From Hygrocybe punicea (Eukaryota; Basidiomycota; Agaricomycetes; Agaricales; Hygrophoraceae), in assembly GCA_963556145.1 (NCBI GenBank), contig OY744470.1, forward strand, positions 5,208,001-5,272,000: a stretch of 64,000 nucleotides of DNA. The letters are read 5' to 3'. Positions 1 to 10,868 of the stretch are shown one piece after another. The notes beneath the pieces are model-generated. The model was given only the letters and a program-made list of their open reading frames with translations, was not told the origin of the DNA and ran no database searches. The translations under genes were made by a program, and so were the position numbers. How positions within the stretch are numbered: the first letter of the stretch is position 1; the number at the start of each line of letters is the position of its first letter.

Positions 1-554
1 GATGCCAATTCAAGTGGCGAAAGTGAATTTTCAGCCTCAATCTTTGTTGAAGTTGCCCGAGATCCTACGTTCATCAAAGGGAAGACACGAAAAGGGTTAG
101 GCTCATCAAGGAAGATAAGTTGCTCAGCGGCAAAATTCCGCAGCACGTCATGTAGCCAAGCCTCCCGGGCCTGATTATCCCGTTCAGCTGCCGCCTTTTG
201 AAGCAATTTGTATGTGAGACCGGCATCCAAAAGATTTTGGCAAAGGGCACTGTTCGAAATGGGCTGATCGTGATAGATAGCAAGCCACTCGGAGAGTTCA
301 TCTAGATAGAGTGACGGGGAATCAAGAATGAGTGCCTTCAAGTCACCGAGCATTGTAGAATTGAGCAGACGCCTTCTTCCGCGGGTCACAGAAGTAGGTG
401 AAACCATTCCCTGTCGTTCATAATTGTCTTTCCAGCGGGTGATGCTCTTGGTTGAGACACCGAGAGATTCAACGATGTCGTCCATATCCCAGCCTTCCAG
501 CAGTAGCTGCAATGCTCGTTGTTTCATATCGGAGCTGATATGGTGGTAAACCAT
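1..554 (-). CDS. Tc1/mariner-like transposase, N-terminal part, runs off the window
   Basis: An open frame starts at the ATG complementary to 552-554 and stays open for about 184 codons to the window edge. The N-terminus reads as a helix-turn-helix (SSDMKQRALQLLLEGWDMDD, then SVSTKSITRW-like residues), followed by a second helical region (SLYLDELSEWL, YHDQPIS) and then QLIFLDE, which fits the first catalytic Asp of a DDE transposase. This order matches Tc1/mariner-type elements common in mushroom genomes. The last 30 or so codons do not look like the family, so an intron or a frameshift may lie just after LDE. The C-terminal catalytic part is outside the window. Activity cannot be judged. Confidence 0.75.
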   Translation of the reverse strand, partial: MVYHHISSDMKQRALQLLLEGWDMDDIVESLGVSTKSITRWKDNYERQGMVSPTSVTRGRRRLLNSTMLGDLKALILDSPSLYLDELSEWLAIYHDQPISNSALCQNLLDAGLTYKLLQKAAAERDNQAREAWLHDVLRNFAAEQLIFLDEPNPFRVFPLMNVGSRATSTKIEAENSLSPLELA

Positions 555-859
555 GGCGAACGAGTGGTATTAAGAGAGGGAATGATTTTTTGATTTCTTT
601 TGATTTCTTTTGATTTTTTTCGCGTGTTTTGAACCGTGGGACAAGAATTTCCGAATCAGCTGTATTGGCATTTTATTGCCTATGCTCGAATTATCCGGAG
701 TCTGTGTTTACAGGGTAGATTCTTTCTCCAACGGAACCCAAGATAGCTCTGAGATCATATCGCACGGCGTTACCATTGCTCACCATCGCCGAGTCCGAGA
801 TCTCAGATCTCAGCAGTCTTGCCGTCCACCATCCCTCCAGTGGGCAAAATCGACTTTCC
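555..859. other. Gap with no gene seen
   Basis: The stretch begins with a short T-rich repeat (tandem TTGATTTCTTT units near 588-620). Short open frames exist but none has recognisable content. It separates the transposase fragment from the TTC7/YPP1 remnant. Confidence 0.5.
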
Positions 860-2019
860 TTCCTTCACGCGATTTCGTGAGCTTTGGCGGTGGATCGTGA
901 GGCTGATCTGGAGAGCCGTCGTCCTGACTGCCCGGACATACAATATCGAAGAAGGGCAGGAGGATTCCGTGTGGATTCTGTGGACGTGGTTGTCGCACTA
1001 CATGGCTTGCAGTTCTCACTGGCCTGCGACTTTCAGCACTCGGCATCGATCCGTCATCTCCGTCCTGCATCTCCACGCGCTGTTCCTGCCTGCAAAGTCG
1101 CCCCTACCGCCCACTAGCACCTCGCTTACATCCTCCACTCTGCTGTCGCCACTTCCTCCGCATGAAACCGAGAAGACCACCACCTTGGGTGCACACTGCC
1201 CGCTCGGTGATGCAGGAATATCGTGCGATCCTCACGATTAGCACTTGCTTCCCACGAGCTGGTAAACGGGACGTCAAGGTCGAGAATTTCGTCAATCTGT
1301 GCGTTGCGGTCTGGGAAGTGAGTGGCGAGATTGGTGACTTTTGCAGGCTGGTTATTGATGTACGTCTGAAAAGTCAAGTTGCTCTTTTTCCCCAATCTTT
1401 TTTTGTTGTTGGTACTTATTCAAAAACAATCATGCTAAACACTACTGCGTTGTGTTGTCAGATCCTTTGGTGGGCTACACGTCTCACGTTCAACTCCCAT
1501 CGAATTCTGCGCCACATGACACGGCTACTATACGTTTCGGGGGACACGGAGCTCGCCAAATGGACTTTGCGTTTGTACGTGCAGGTGGTGAGCAAGATTT
1601 GGCAGAGGGCATTTGGAGCATGGTGATGGCACTCAAGAGTAGTTTTTTTCCTTCGTCGAGATCGTCTCACCAGGGGTTGAACTTTTTTTTTCTATATCCA
1701 GAACAAGGCCGTTGAACGTACCCGTCCAGGACGGCTTTCGCATTCACATTCGCTGTTCCTTCGGTCCGTCGAAACATTGCCGACGCCTTCCGGGCACTAC
1801 CGTCTCGCGCTCTCATTTGCACGTCCGGGACCATTGCAGGACTTTGACCAGGCTATCAGCAATCTGCAATCCGCGCTAGTGGCCGAGCCGGGGGAGATCC
1901 GGTTCTGGCATGCTTTAGGTCTGCTGTTGGCCGTGACGGAGCAGTGGATTGCCGCCAAGGGTGCGTTAGAGCAGGGCGCAGAGATTGGCGAGCAGAAATC
2001 TTTGTGGAGATGGTACTGA
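860..2019 (+). pseudogene. TTC7/YPP1-like gene remnant, first part
   Basis: Several short blocks in different frames read like fungal YPP1/TTC7, the TPR scaffold that holds the plasma-membrane PI4-kinase complex. The blocks are RFRELWRW then FSTRHRSVISVLHL (about 865-1075), YRAILTISTCFPRAGKRDVK and FVNLCVAVWE (1205-1330), ILWWATRLTFNSHRI and LYVSGDTELAKWTLRLYVQV (1461-1600), and FDQAISNLQSAL then IRFWHALGLLL (1840-1935). An intron-like GT...AG segment lies at about 1359-1460. The blocks are in gene order but separated by frame changes, and the last frame stops at 2017-2019. The rest of the protein resumes at about 6.5 kb on the same strand. Family recognition is from memory; the decay is seen directly. 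Confidence 0.65.
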
Positions 2020-2109
2020 GGGTCTCCCGAGCCCGAGTTTACCTTCTGCAGAGCTCGATGGTTTTCAGATCCATCATACCGCTACGCATGAACACGGACT
2101 GGTTGGACA

Positions 2110-2462
2110 TGAGTTGTTGAATGGTGATCGGGACGAGCTCCAACACCAGGGGAACAGCTACAACCACACAACAATAACCGCCCCACACCTCGCGTGCATG
2201 CCCGGCACATCCCCAATACCTCGCCCGGGTGACGACCGCGTCAATTGACGCACGTCTGGCCCGCGCGAGGTATGTGGTGCCCCGCGGGTATGGGTACGGG
2301 TGATGAAACCCGGGCGGTGCATGCAAACCCGGTCAACCCGGGGGCAAAACCTGCCGGCACCTGGACCCTTACCCGTCTTTGACCGGGTTTGATGGGTCCT
2401 GGTCCGGGTTGGACTTTGTCGACCCCCGGGTTACCCGTGTTAAACCCTAGTGTCAAACACTA
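2110..2462. mobile_element. Palindrome-bearing, GC-rich non-autonomous element (copy a), one end visible
   Basis: The segment is full of interleaved ACCCG and CGGGT words and contains the 52-bp palindrome at 2219-2270. Its right edge ends ...CACTA at 2458-2462, which is TAGTG on the other strand, the same end seen on the hAT-like element at 42.5-43.7 kb. I found no matching left end or target duplication, so it may be truncated. It lies between the first TTC7/YPP1 fragment and the 3' end of eIF2B-gamma. Confidence 0.5.
2219..2270. repeat. 52-bp dispersed palindrome, copy a
   Basis: CCTCG at 2219-2223, TCAATTGA at 2241-2248 and CGAGG at 2266-2270 lie exactly symmetrically about position 2244.5. 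The outer arms extend to ACCTCGC and GCGAGGT. The sequence between the anchors is mostly not complementary, so only the ends and the centre are palindromic. Confidence 0.85.
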
Positions 2463-2787
2463 GTCTGATTTCTCAGTTGAAGAAAAGAATGCAGTAAGTG
2501 CCCTGAATAAACAGCTGGAAAAGTTAGCAAAGTTATTACTGTTGGTTAGTAAAGTTATTAAATATTTGACTGTACTGTGATGAAGAAATCGAGTGCTTGC
2601 TCTCAAGTAATAAGAGGTAAATTGAAATTTTAGCCTAGTCCTTGCAAGCCTGCTCTGAAGTCATAAATGACTTTACTAACTTTTATAACCTTTAACTAAA
2701 CACCATAATGAAGCACAGGTACCAACTAACAGCTACTGTGTCATATCAACATTCAATGTCTATAAAATAAAGTGCCCCATGCAAAAA

Positions 2788-5700
2788 CTACTCTTCTTTG
2801 CTGTGTGTCCAATCAGATATTTCAAGTTTCTCATTTTTGTGCTCCACTTAATTTAGTCATTTATACACAATTAGCTTTGACATCTTTGACTGATAGGTAG
2901 AGTCTTCTCACCTCCCATGGGTATTTTATAGCCAGCTTGGGTTATACATTGCAACAAAACTGTTTTGGAACCAATTTGGGTATTTGTACCCAGAATACAA
3001 CCATGAAGCTTGGCACTGTCCTTCCAGATCAGCAATGGCACTATACAATGTGAACCAGATATGATACATACCCTTCTCCAACTACGCAGTGATCCAGGAT
3101 AACACTCCCTACAATCCATGCCTGTCTACCGATGACACAGTGTCGTCCAATGACCGACTTCTTGATAGTTGTACCCTCATCCACTTGCGTAGAGTGACCA
3201 ATTATGGCATCAGTAAAAACCTGCCCACCGTGCAACCTACTCTTTGGGCCAGAGGGTAATATCGAGGTTGTTTCTGCCAAAAACTGATATCATTGCAGGT
3301 GTAGTTGTGCCTATCACAACAACAAACTCACATGTTGATTTACTTCTAGGAAAGACCATAGATTGTTCACCCTAGCAGCAAAGCCAGCATTGGCCTGATG
3401 AATGAGCACACCAACCCTCAAACTTGGCGAACCACCTCCTTCCCTATCAAATCCAGCTGGAGATGGTGGAGAACTAAAGGTGATATCATTGGCATGCTGC
3501 TGCCCGAATGTCTGATAGGATTTAGGCAGGAGTGTGGAGCGCTTTTCAAAATCGAAAAGGCCCAAATACGTTGTAGAATGTTTCAGAGCAATAGTGGACG
3601 ACGTGTGGTTCAAAACTAATAATGATTTGCGAAGATCAGCCGCGAGAACCTGCTGCTGAAGAGAACTAATACGTTTACCTTGTCGATACTTGCCACGTTT
3701 GCTCGGTTGATATTGGACCTTGCACAGCCAGGGGAAAAAATCTTGCCGGAATGATTCGAAATGCGTATTCTCTTGCAATACGTCAAGAAGGGATTTTCTG
3801 CAAACATAGACGTGCGAGTCTTGAAATTTGGTTGAAAGCACTACACGAGGGTACCTGACCAACACGGTGATCAAACTTTTGCGAACGTGTTATCGGCAAG
3901 GGGGTGGCGGAACGCGAAGCTCCGATATACCCTCATATTTATTTTTTCAAGACCCGAGACCACCCCCCCCCCCCCCCTCCTTCTCAAAAAGGCAATTATT
4001 TGCACATGACATATAATTTTATCCATAACTATGTGCGACGACGTTTATTCCTGCTTCCTCGACAACTGGGGCATGACCAATTCTTGGGCACAGATTGGTC
4101 TAATTCCATGCAGTTCCGGTGGAACTAAGTACTTCAATTAGATACCAGGTAGGTCAAAACAATAAGGCTCACCCAGACAGTCTCGCAACCATGAACTCTA
4201 CAATGCACCACTGAATCTCCTGCTTCAATTTCAGCTTGTGTTACCTCCTTTCCACATTCACACCCTTTCAGATCAATAACCCGTGTCTTCCGGATACGAT
4301 GTGTCCGAACCGAAGCATTAGTCACTGTGAGATGAGATTCGGGGGCTTTGGTGTTCGGATCAGGATCGGGGGGAATGCGGTCTTGAACTGGGAGTGTCGA
4401 CAAACAGTCTGGTACTGGGGTTGTGATCATAGGTAGAAGATCGGTCACCATCACATCCCGGTCAATGTCGGGCTCGGCTAGTGCAGCGTTGTGGTTTTCC
4501 AAGTTATCCTCGAAGGCCGCATTATCAGGAACCTCGGCATCCACAATGTCGTCATTAGGGATGTTAGAATCTTGTGAGTCACAGTCTGTATCATAATCGG
4601 ATTCCTTTTCTGTGCCTGAAATGGGCTCAGGGAGATTGCCGTCTGAATTCGCGACACTGAACGATTAGTCGCAGGTTAGCATTCAATGACAAATGTATTC
4701 CAACTTTGACTTCAATTAGTGCGCCCTGCAGACCACGGTGTATCACGAAATATTCAATGAAGTTGTGAAATCCATCTATTCCATTCTTCCCACGTCGTGC
4801 GATTTCGTTCAGCTGACTATTCTCTGAATTTGACCCCCAGTCGAATGCCCGCTTCATCATTGGGTTCAAGAGGTCTTCCCAGTCGTCCTTGTCTGGGTCA
4901 ATGCAAGCCGCTGGATCGCCGGAGAACACCGCCAAGGGATGATCTGCATCTGCAAGGGGGGTGGATTTGGGAATCTTCCTCTTCTTTTGATCGAGTTCTC
5001 GGAGTAGGCGTCCCGCAATCACACATGGCGGTATGGAGTTGTGTTCAGCGTTAACCTTTTCTGATGCTGATGCCAACGCTACGAGATCAATAGGCGGTGC
5101 ATGGACAAGTGAGGGTGCCGACACTGTGCATGGATTGAGCACTTGCTGCGATCCAAAGAAGGTGAGCAGAGATGCATCTGGTCTTTCTTTCCGCCTTTTA
5201 AACAAGCCACCGTGTGCCTCTTGTTTGCAAACAGCTTGTGCCGCTTGACATGCCCTGGACCTGCGATGAATTTCCAAATTTTTAGGGCCAGCGGTGCCCA
5301 CTCGAATGACTTCTCCACAATCGGGACATGGTAGCTGGGTCTCTGTTGTGTATTGATTTGTGCGACTAAGTGTAATCCAAGCTCTGAGTTCAATGTGTAC
5401 AGAGTAGAAGTTATTGTCACGTACTCTTTTTTCTTGGCCATTTTGTATGGTTACGCAAGTTAATAGGGTTCGTTCACTGGTCTTACTCATAGGACGTGTC
5501 ATTTGCTTCTATTACTACTTCTCAGGCATGAATAGGGCAATTGCCCTGCCAAACTAGCTCAAAACCCCCGGAGTTCAAAAAAAAAAATCGGCCCGCTGGC
5601 TGACCCCCCCCCCCCCCTACCTCAGGTGCGGGATTCGGGTTCCGCCACCCCCTTGGTTATCGGTAGTAACAATGACATACCGAGACAACAATCCCATCCG

Positions 5701-6429
5701 CAATTCCATATCCTCGGCGTTATGGTCCAAATCTGGTGTCTCTACATGCAAGAGGCTACTAGTGCTTTCATCCCACACGATGGAAACAGGCGGGGTCAGC
5801 GGGCCCCATTCATGAGGAACAGCACCGTTCTGGGCTTGAGGTCGGGGGATCCAACATGACAGTGCGATTGTCCCATCTGCAGCTGCATCGGTTCGGAATT
5901 TGTTCAGAAGAGCGTGAAGGGGAAGGGAGGACGGCGGTATGAAATCGCAAGGAAGAAGGACGAAGTCTTCTTGGATCCGGCTAGCAAAATGCCGTAGAAG
6001 TTTACATGTCCCAATGGCAGCATCCTGAGAGTCATCGTATGTTTGCAGATCGATGCATAGAGTGGAGAACGAAGTCGAGTGAATATGGTGAGAAATAAGA
6101 GACCGGTGAGTCATTGGACAGATAAGCAGGACATCTAGACGACTGCGTCAAGCCTTCTCAATTGCAATCAGGTAAAAGTCGACAACCTCTTATTCCAGAC
6201 TGTTCGAGCCAGGAGAGCGTGTAATCCAACAAGGGCTTGTTTGCGATGGGTAGTAAGGCTTTGGGACAAGGTTCGCCACCATGATCGCTGGTCAACGGCG
6301 ACAACCTGAAGATACGTCAGTATCGTCACTGGAACGGTACAGTAGGATTTCTGACTCATTGCCAGAGCCAGCCAATACGATCCCGAGAAACTCGCGAGTG
6401 GGGAAGTCTGCTTTGTCGTCGAGATCCAT
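2788..6429 (-). CDS. Translation initiation factor eIF2B subunit gamma, complete, 514 aa, seven exons
   Basis: The eIF2B-gamma subunit belongs to the cytosolic guanine-nucleotide exchange factor for eIF2. Exons on the minus strand are 6429-6356, 6305-6187, 6134-5681, 3854-3332, 3283-3072, 3015-2912 and 2846-2788, with GT-AG introns. They total 1545 nt and stay in one frame. The N-terminal nucleotidyltransferase-like domain has PCPKALLPIANKPLLDYTLS after an LAGSGNE start, then DVLLICP, EDFVLLPCDFIPP and LLNKFRTD. The middle has STKFQDSHVYVCRKSLLD. The C-terminal left-handed beta-helix shows SVIGRHCVIGRQ, CVVGEGAKLHGCILGTNTQIGSK and an end KLEISDWTHSKEE (joined across splice sites). Intron 3 is 1826 nt because it contains an inserted element; without it the intron would be about 59 nt. 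The gene sits inside a broken TTC7/YPP1 gene. Whether the long intron is spliced efficiently is unknown. Confidence 0.88.
3889..3896. repeat. 8-bp target-site duplication, left copy (GTTATCGG)
   Basis: Identical to 5656-5663. The two copies flank the inverted termini of the hAT-like element exactly. Confidence 0.85.
3897..5655 (-). mobile_element. hAT-like 1.76-kb element inserted in eIF2B-gamma intron 3, carrying a PHD-finger gene
   Basis: The ends are 17-bp inverted repeats, CAAGGGGGTGGCGGAAC at 3897-3913 and its complement ending at 5655. The flanking 8-bp direct repeats GTTATCGG at 3889-3896 and 5656-5663 are identical, as expected for a hAT-superfamily target duplication. A run of about 14 C residues lies inside each end (3962-3977 and 5566-5579). 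The only gene inside encodes a zinc-finger plus PHD-finger protein. No DDE or hAT dimerisation motif was seen, so the element is probably mobilised in trans. It has the same transcriptional direction as the host gene. Confidence 0.85.
4029..5502 (-). CDS. Element-borne zinc-finger / acidic / PHD-finger protein
   Basis: Exon 1 (from 5502 to about 4700) has a C2H2-like finger early on: CPDCGEVIRVGTAGPKNLE followed by IHRRSRAC. A region with basic and proline patches follows. Exon 2 (about 4656-4173) begins acidic and Ser/Asp-rich and ends with the first half of a PHD finger, CECGKEV then HCRVHGCETVW. A 48-nt intron (4172-4125, GTGAGC...TTAG) separates this from exon 3 (4124-4029). Exon 3 supplies FHRNC and WSCPSC, completing the Cys4-His-Cys3 pattern, and ends in a basic tail RNKRRRT. 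The first intron's boundaries are unsettled (acceptor perhaps at 4657). PHD fingers usually read histone H3 tails, so a chromatin-binding role for the element is inferred. I do not know a named family for the whole protein. Confidence 0.65.
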
Positions 6430-6489
6430 GAAACACGCGCAGGAGACGGATGAGGTTTTTTGCGATCAAATAATTCGAGTGTAAAAAAT

Positions 6490-7570
6490 AATTTCTACGC
6501 AAGTCTAATGGACGAGGGCGACTACCCCCACGCACTCGAGCACCCATCGCCTCACACGCTCCATTCGAGAACCTTGCCGTATCCCTCAATGCAGGCGTAC
6601 CTCTCCCATCTCGGGTCGAGGTTCAAAATGTGTTCAAGCAATAGTCCAGAGTTGTCTCACCCTCATTGCTCACCACATCACCTCACGGAGTACGTGGAGG
6701 GGTCTGAGGCGGCTGGTGGGAAATGGTTGGAGGTCTTTGCTTGGATCGCCGACAAACGAGGTATATATTATCTTCCAAACGTCCCTTCTCTTTCCCTATA
6801 TATATATTTTTTTTCATGACAATTTTTTTATACAGATAAGGATGGCTATGAATGGACCTGGTTTGGCGGAAGAGGTCATGGACATGGGCATGGGCACGCG
6901 CACCACGTACGTGCACATCATGGCGCATGCACACGCCCACGCACACGCATCCGTCGTGCACGCATCCCTGGTGGAGGTGCCTCCGCACACGACAGACGTC
7001 GCGCCGCCCATCCATGTCACGCCAGCCTCGCACCCGAGTTCGCCTCGCGGTAGCTCGTTCGACAGGCTGTCTCCAATCAAGGAGCAGGTGGTGGCGTCTG
7101 GGAATTCGAATTTTATGAATAACAAGAAAAATGAGGGTAATGGCAACAGAGATAGCGGCAATGGAAACACGTCAAAGGGGAAGAAGGTGCAGCAGATGCT
7201 GAAGCACCATGTGCACCAAGGGCAGGCGCGGATTAGTACGATTTCGAAGAAGATTGGGCATACTGGGAATTTGCGGCGGTCGAATTCTGCTCCAGGTCAG
7301 TCTTTGCATACCGCTCTGTGTTATATGTATCAACGTCTCTCTGTATGCGTATTTTTTTTGTTGTTGCAGATTTCCATTCGGTGTTACGGGCTACACAAAT
7401 ACCAAGCGTCGTCGATACACTCGCGACGACGGCTCAGTTCCCTGATATACTCGAACGACAACCGGACGCCTACGGATTCTCCGCCGCCACCTCCGGTTCC
7501 AACGATTTTGTCGTCATCGTCGTCAAGTGCTGCTGCTGCTGCTGCGTCGGCGCACTGTATCCGCGTTGTG
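6490..7570 (+). pseudogene. TTC7/YPP1-like gene remnant, second part
   Basis: This continues the protein broken off at about 2.0 kb. Blocks are LTEYVEGSEAAGGKWLEVFA (6690-6750), SSFDRLSPIKEQ (7055-7090), KGKKVQQMLKHHVHQGQARI and STISKKIGH (7175-7262), LRRSNSAPG, then after a GT...AG segment (about 7294-7370) DFHSVL, and in a different frame YQASSIHSRRRLSSLIYSND followed by NRTPTDSPPPPP. The frame change inside this conserved block, and the absence of the C-terminal TPR repeats after 7570, show that the copy is not functional. A His/Ala-rich stretch (6915-6960) is low complexity. Only about 60 bp separate its first block from the eIF2B-gamma start codon. Confidence 0.65.
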
Positions 7571-7811
7571 CTGATCATGATGCGCATTGAACTCGCGTGA
7601 GATTTCAGCTCAGTGACTGATTTACCGCCGGTTCTGCAGCAGATTTGCCGTCGGAGTGCCGTCAGGCGCCGGGATGATCGGCGTGGTTATGCAACTGCAC
7701 TTCCGATCCCTCTCGTGCCCTTTGATATTTCCATCGAGGAATAATTTTTTTGGGACAGGCGTTACGATATATGAATACTTACTAAGGAAAGGGGTAGGTT
7801 TGGTTCTACTA

Positions 7812-10800
7812 CTAGAACAACACCGCAGCGACCTTCTCCAAGATCGTTCGTGGCGGGATTTCGGGGACTTCAGTCTCTTCGATAGTCGGGATACCCTGCG
7901 AAAATAATGGGGTTAAACATTGCGATAGTAACCGTTTCTGCGTAATGCGAAGCGGAAAACAAAAAAATTTAAAGAAACGTACAGTAACAAAGTCCATCTC
8001 ATGCGGTCTCCAAATCTTCGTGCGCTTAGTGAACTTGAAACCAAAGTAAAGGAAGGCAAAGATGGGGATGTTCACATCTGAGTTGTGTGTATGTGTGTGT
8101 GTTGTAGGGGGGGGGGAGAAAATCGTTAGTAATTCAGGAGGAAATCTATATATATATAGCTTACAGGCAGTGAAGAAGTCGGAAACGTTGAACTTGAAGA
8201 AGACTTCGAACCCGGTGATGAGGATGAAAAATGCAGTCCAGCCAGCACCCCATAACGCGAGATACGGCTGTCAGGATCATTATTACGTTAGGACAACAAC
8301 AAAAAAGGAAAAGGGGGCTTTCAAATAACCAACTTGTAATCGGTTATGGTAGTAATTTTTCGACAGATCAATGCCTTGAGCAACCATTCCTCGGTCTGGC
8401 GGAGGGAATTTGAATGAACATCCGAAAAAAAAAAATCGTAGAAAAAAGAATAACCCACAGAAGAAAAGGTACGTCAAGTTCATAGAAAACCACCCAACAA
8501 ATCCAGCCGTGGTGGAGAGATTAACAAACCAGCTAAGTTTTTTATATATCAAACATCAGCCAGTTGTTCACTGAGAAAAGTAAGCCGAATATTAACCCAA
8601 ATACCGTCGCTGCTCCACTGGAAATATTCATGAAAGCTAAAAAAGCAAACGAAGACTTTGGATACGACAAGTCAGCTTGAAAAACGAAAACGTAAGGAGC
8701 AAGCACTGACCGAAGCCAATACAGCTGCGAGAGGAAGGCCGTTCTTCGTGCAGTAGGTGAGAACTTTTGGGGCTTGTCCACGGAGCGCTAAGCCGTAAAG
8801 AATACGCGAAGAACAGAACAGAAAGCTGTTTCCGGCCGAAAACGCACTCGTAAAGACACCAGCATTGATGATATGCGGAAGAACTAGCTATAATGTTAGG
8901 TTTGTCGCTTGAAAGAACATCGGCACACATTTGACACACACACCTTTGATACCCGCACGGCTCATGGCAATCACAAAGGGAGACTGCGCAGCAGTTCCAC
9001 TAGCTTCCAAATGCGATAAAACATCAGTAGGAAAACGGGGTAGACCATAGTTTCAAACAAAATTTACATTTCAATAATGCGGGATCATTAGAAGGGACCA
9101 GCAAGCCAATCATGAGTATGCCCAACATCTGTGAGATGTAATGAGAAGATCAAGTAGTTGGGGAGAGACATGGACATGATTAGCTTACGTAGAATATGAG
9201 AATGCGGTAGAAGACTCGACGGATGGCTTTGACGATGTTTCTGCGAGGACTCTCAGTCTCGGATGCCGCACTAAAAAAAATTGGTTCAGAAACGTTAGTG
9301 ACGACAAAGTATATTACTATCTTACACGGAAACCAGTTCCATTCCCTGGAAAGAGAAGGAAGCTTGGACGAGAACACTCAAGATGCCCAGAAAACGATCA
9401 GTGTGGACGTTTTTCACAAGGCCGGCTCCCTTGACCGCACCAGGATCCTTCCAGTACTAAAAACAACCATAGGTGAAAATGTCTATCTCACAAGGGGTGG
9501 TGGGCAAAACGAACATGGAAGCCAAGGCGAGGGGTAGCAGTTCCTCCGAGGTCGATTATTAAACCGACCAAAATGAGTCCAGTAATCATCGAAACTATAT
9601 CATTTGCTCGATCAGACTGGATTACATACTTTGTGTAATAAAAATTGGCTTACGTTTGATAAGCGAGAAGACGAATTCGGCTGGTAAATAGCCATCAGGG
9701 CAAGGTCAACATTTTCATGGTATTTCCTAGCTAACATTCCCCAAAGTACCTGTATGTGGAAATTCAGTATAGGACCACGGGCGAATTGAGGAGTTGTCAA
9801 TCTCACCGAACGCCGAAGATGTTAATGAGGCAGACGAGGAGAGTTATGACAACAGTGTAAATAACTTGATGGTTTTTCTGGTTTGCGTATCAGGCCGCAT
9901 TTGGGAATACGCCGTAGGAGGATCCTCACTTTTTGATCCCAGAACCCAAGTAGGATGCCAGCCGCCGTAATCTCTACGGGAGTCGAGATGCTGTTGGAAC
10001 CGTCAAAACTTGTTTGTACCAGTCCACGCAAAATTGAGCACTGACGCATGGGCCTGTCCGATGATGGATTAGAAGCATTCTTCCCCAAGACAAGTAACAA
10101 CGTACATAGAAATAATTCTGTTAATACACAGAAACAATCTATATGTCAAAAAAATGCTTCTACTTCGAGACAACGCGACATACCCATCCAACCTGCGAAC
10201 GAAAGGATGGTTCAATCGAGAACTGATGCCTAATGCAAAACTAAGACTTGCAGCAAATCCAAACGCTGGGTCGACCCATCGAGCAGCTAGGTGGTAGTGT
10301 TCACAGAGAATGAAAAAGACATGAATGGCAGAAAAACTAACCATAATGGGGGAAAGTGCCAGAGATGGGGGCATGAACAGTCATTTCACCAATGGAGCAA
10401 AGCGATCTATCGATATTTATTGTTTTGGTCATAGTGTAACCACCGCTATTAAAGGAGACTCACGCATATGTCACGGTCCCAACTAATCCATAAGCAATGA
10501 GTGCGCCCAAGGGACCGGCACCACTCAAGGCACGACCAGATCCGAGAAACAAACCAGTCCCAATGGTTCCAGCAATCTGAAAGTACAAAGATAATATAGC
10601 GGAGTTGTGATTTATAGCAACTTGACGCTCACAGCAATCCTGGGAGAGAGAGCGTGGTTTCAGTAGCAGAAAAGCAAGAGAAAATGAGGTGAGATGTATA
10701 CTACATTTGAACATGGCGTTGTTTCAAGCGCCGTTGAACCCGGTCAAGGTCAGAGGCATCGAAATGGTATTTGCTATCGGTTTGGACGACAGGTTGTATC

Positions 10801-10868
10801 ACGGCCTTCTCCCCAGAGTCCTCTTTGCTGAGGCTAATACCTTCCTGCTTCTCGTTGAGGTCATTCAT
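7812..10868 (-). CDS. Amino-acid permease, APC superfamily (fungal AAT/YAT type), about 16 exons
   Basis: A plasma-membrane amino-acid/proton symporter is expected. The start MNDLNEKQEG is at 10868 and the end KVAAVLF is at 7812. Signature blocks in order: RRLKQRHVQM, IAGTIGTGLFLGSGRALSGA (10576-10464), SIGEMTVHAPISGTFPH, ARWVDPAFGFA, STPVEITAAGILLGFWD, TLLVCLINIFGVR, ESEFVFSLIK, KNVHTDRFLGILSVLVQASF, FQGMELVS, ASETESPRRNIVKAIRRVFY, VFTSAFSAGNSFLFCSSRIL, GLPLAAVLAS, WFVNLSTTAGFVGWFSMNLT, and a cytosolic tail GIPTIEETEVPEIPPR (last exon 7895-7812). Exon 1 is 10868-10705. Introns are short and mostly GT-AG. The segment from about 10,240 to 9,850 (around GFWD and the exon before it) did not join cleanly in frame, so one frameshift or unusual splice is possible there. 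Substrate cannot be told from sequence. Confidence 0.8.
10633..10639 (-). other. 7-nt microexon of the amino-acid permease
   Basis: The preceding exon ends ...CAAAT at 10705 (GTAG donor at 10704). The following exon starts ATTGCTGG at 10576. Between them, CCCAG|GATTGCT|GTGAGC places a 7-nt exon (G ATT GCT) between a good acceptor and a good donor. It restores the family sequence HVQM-IA-IAGTIGTG and the frame. The flanking introns are 65 and 56 nt. Confidence 0.7.
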
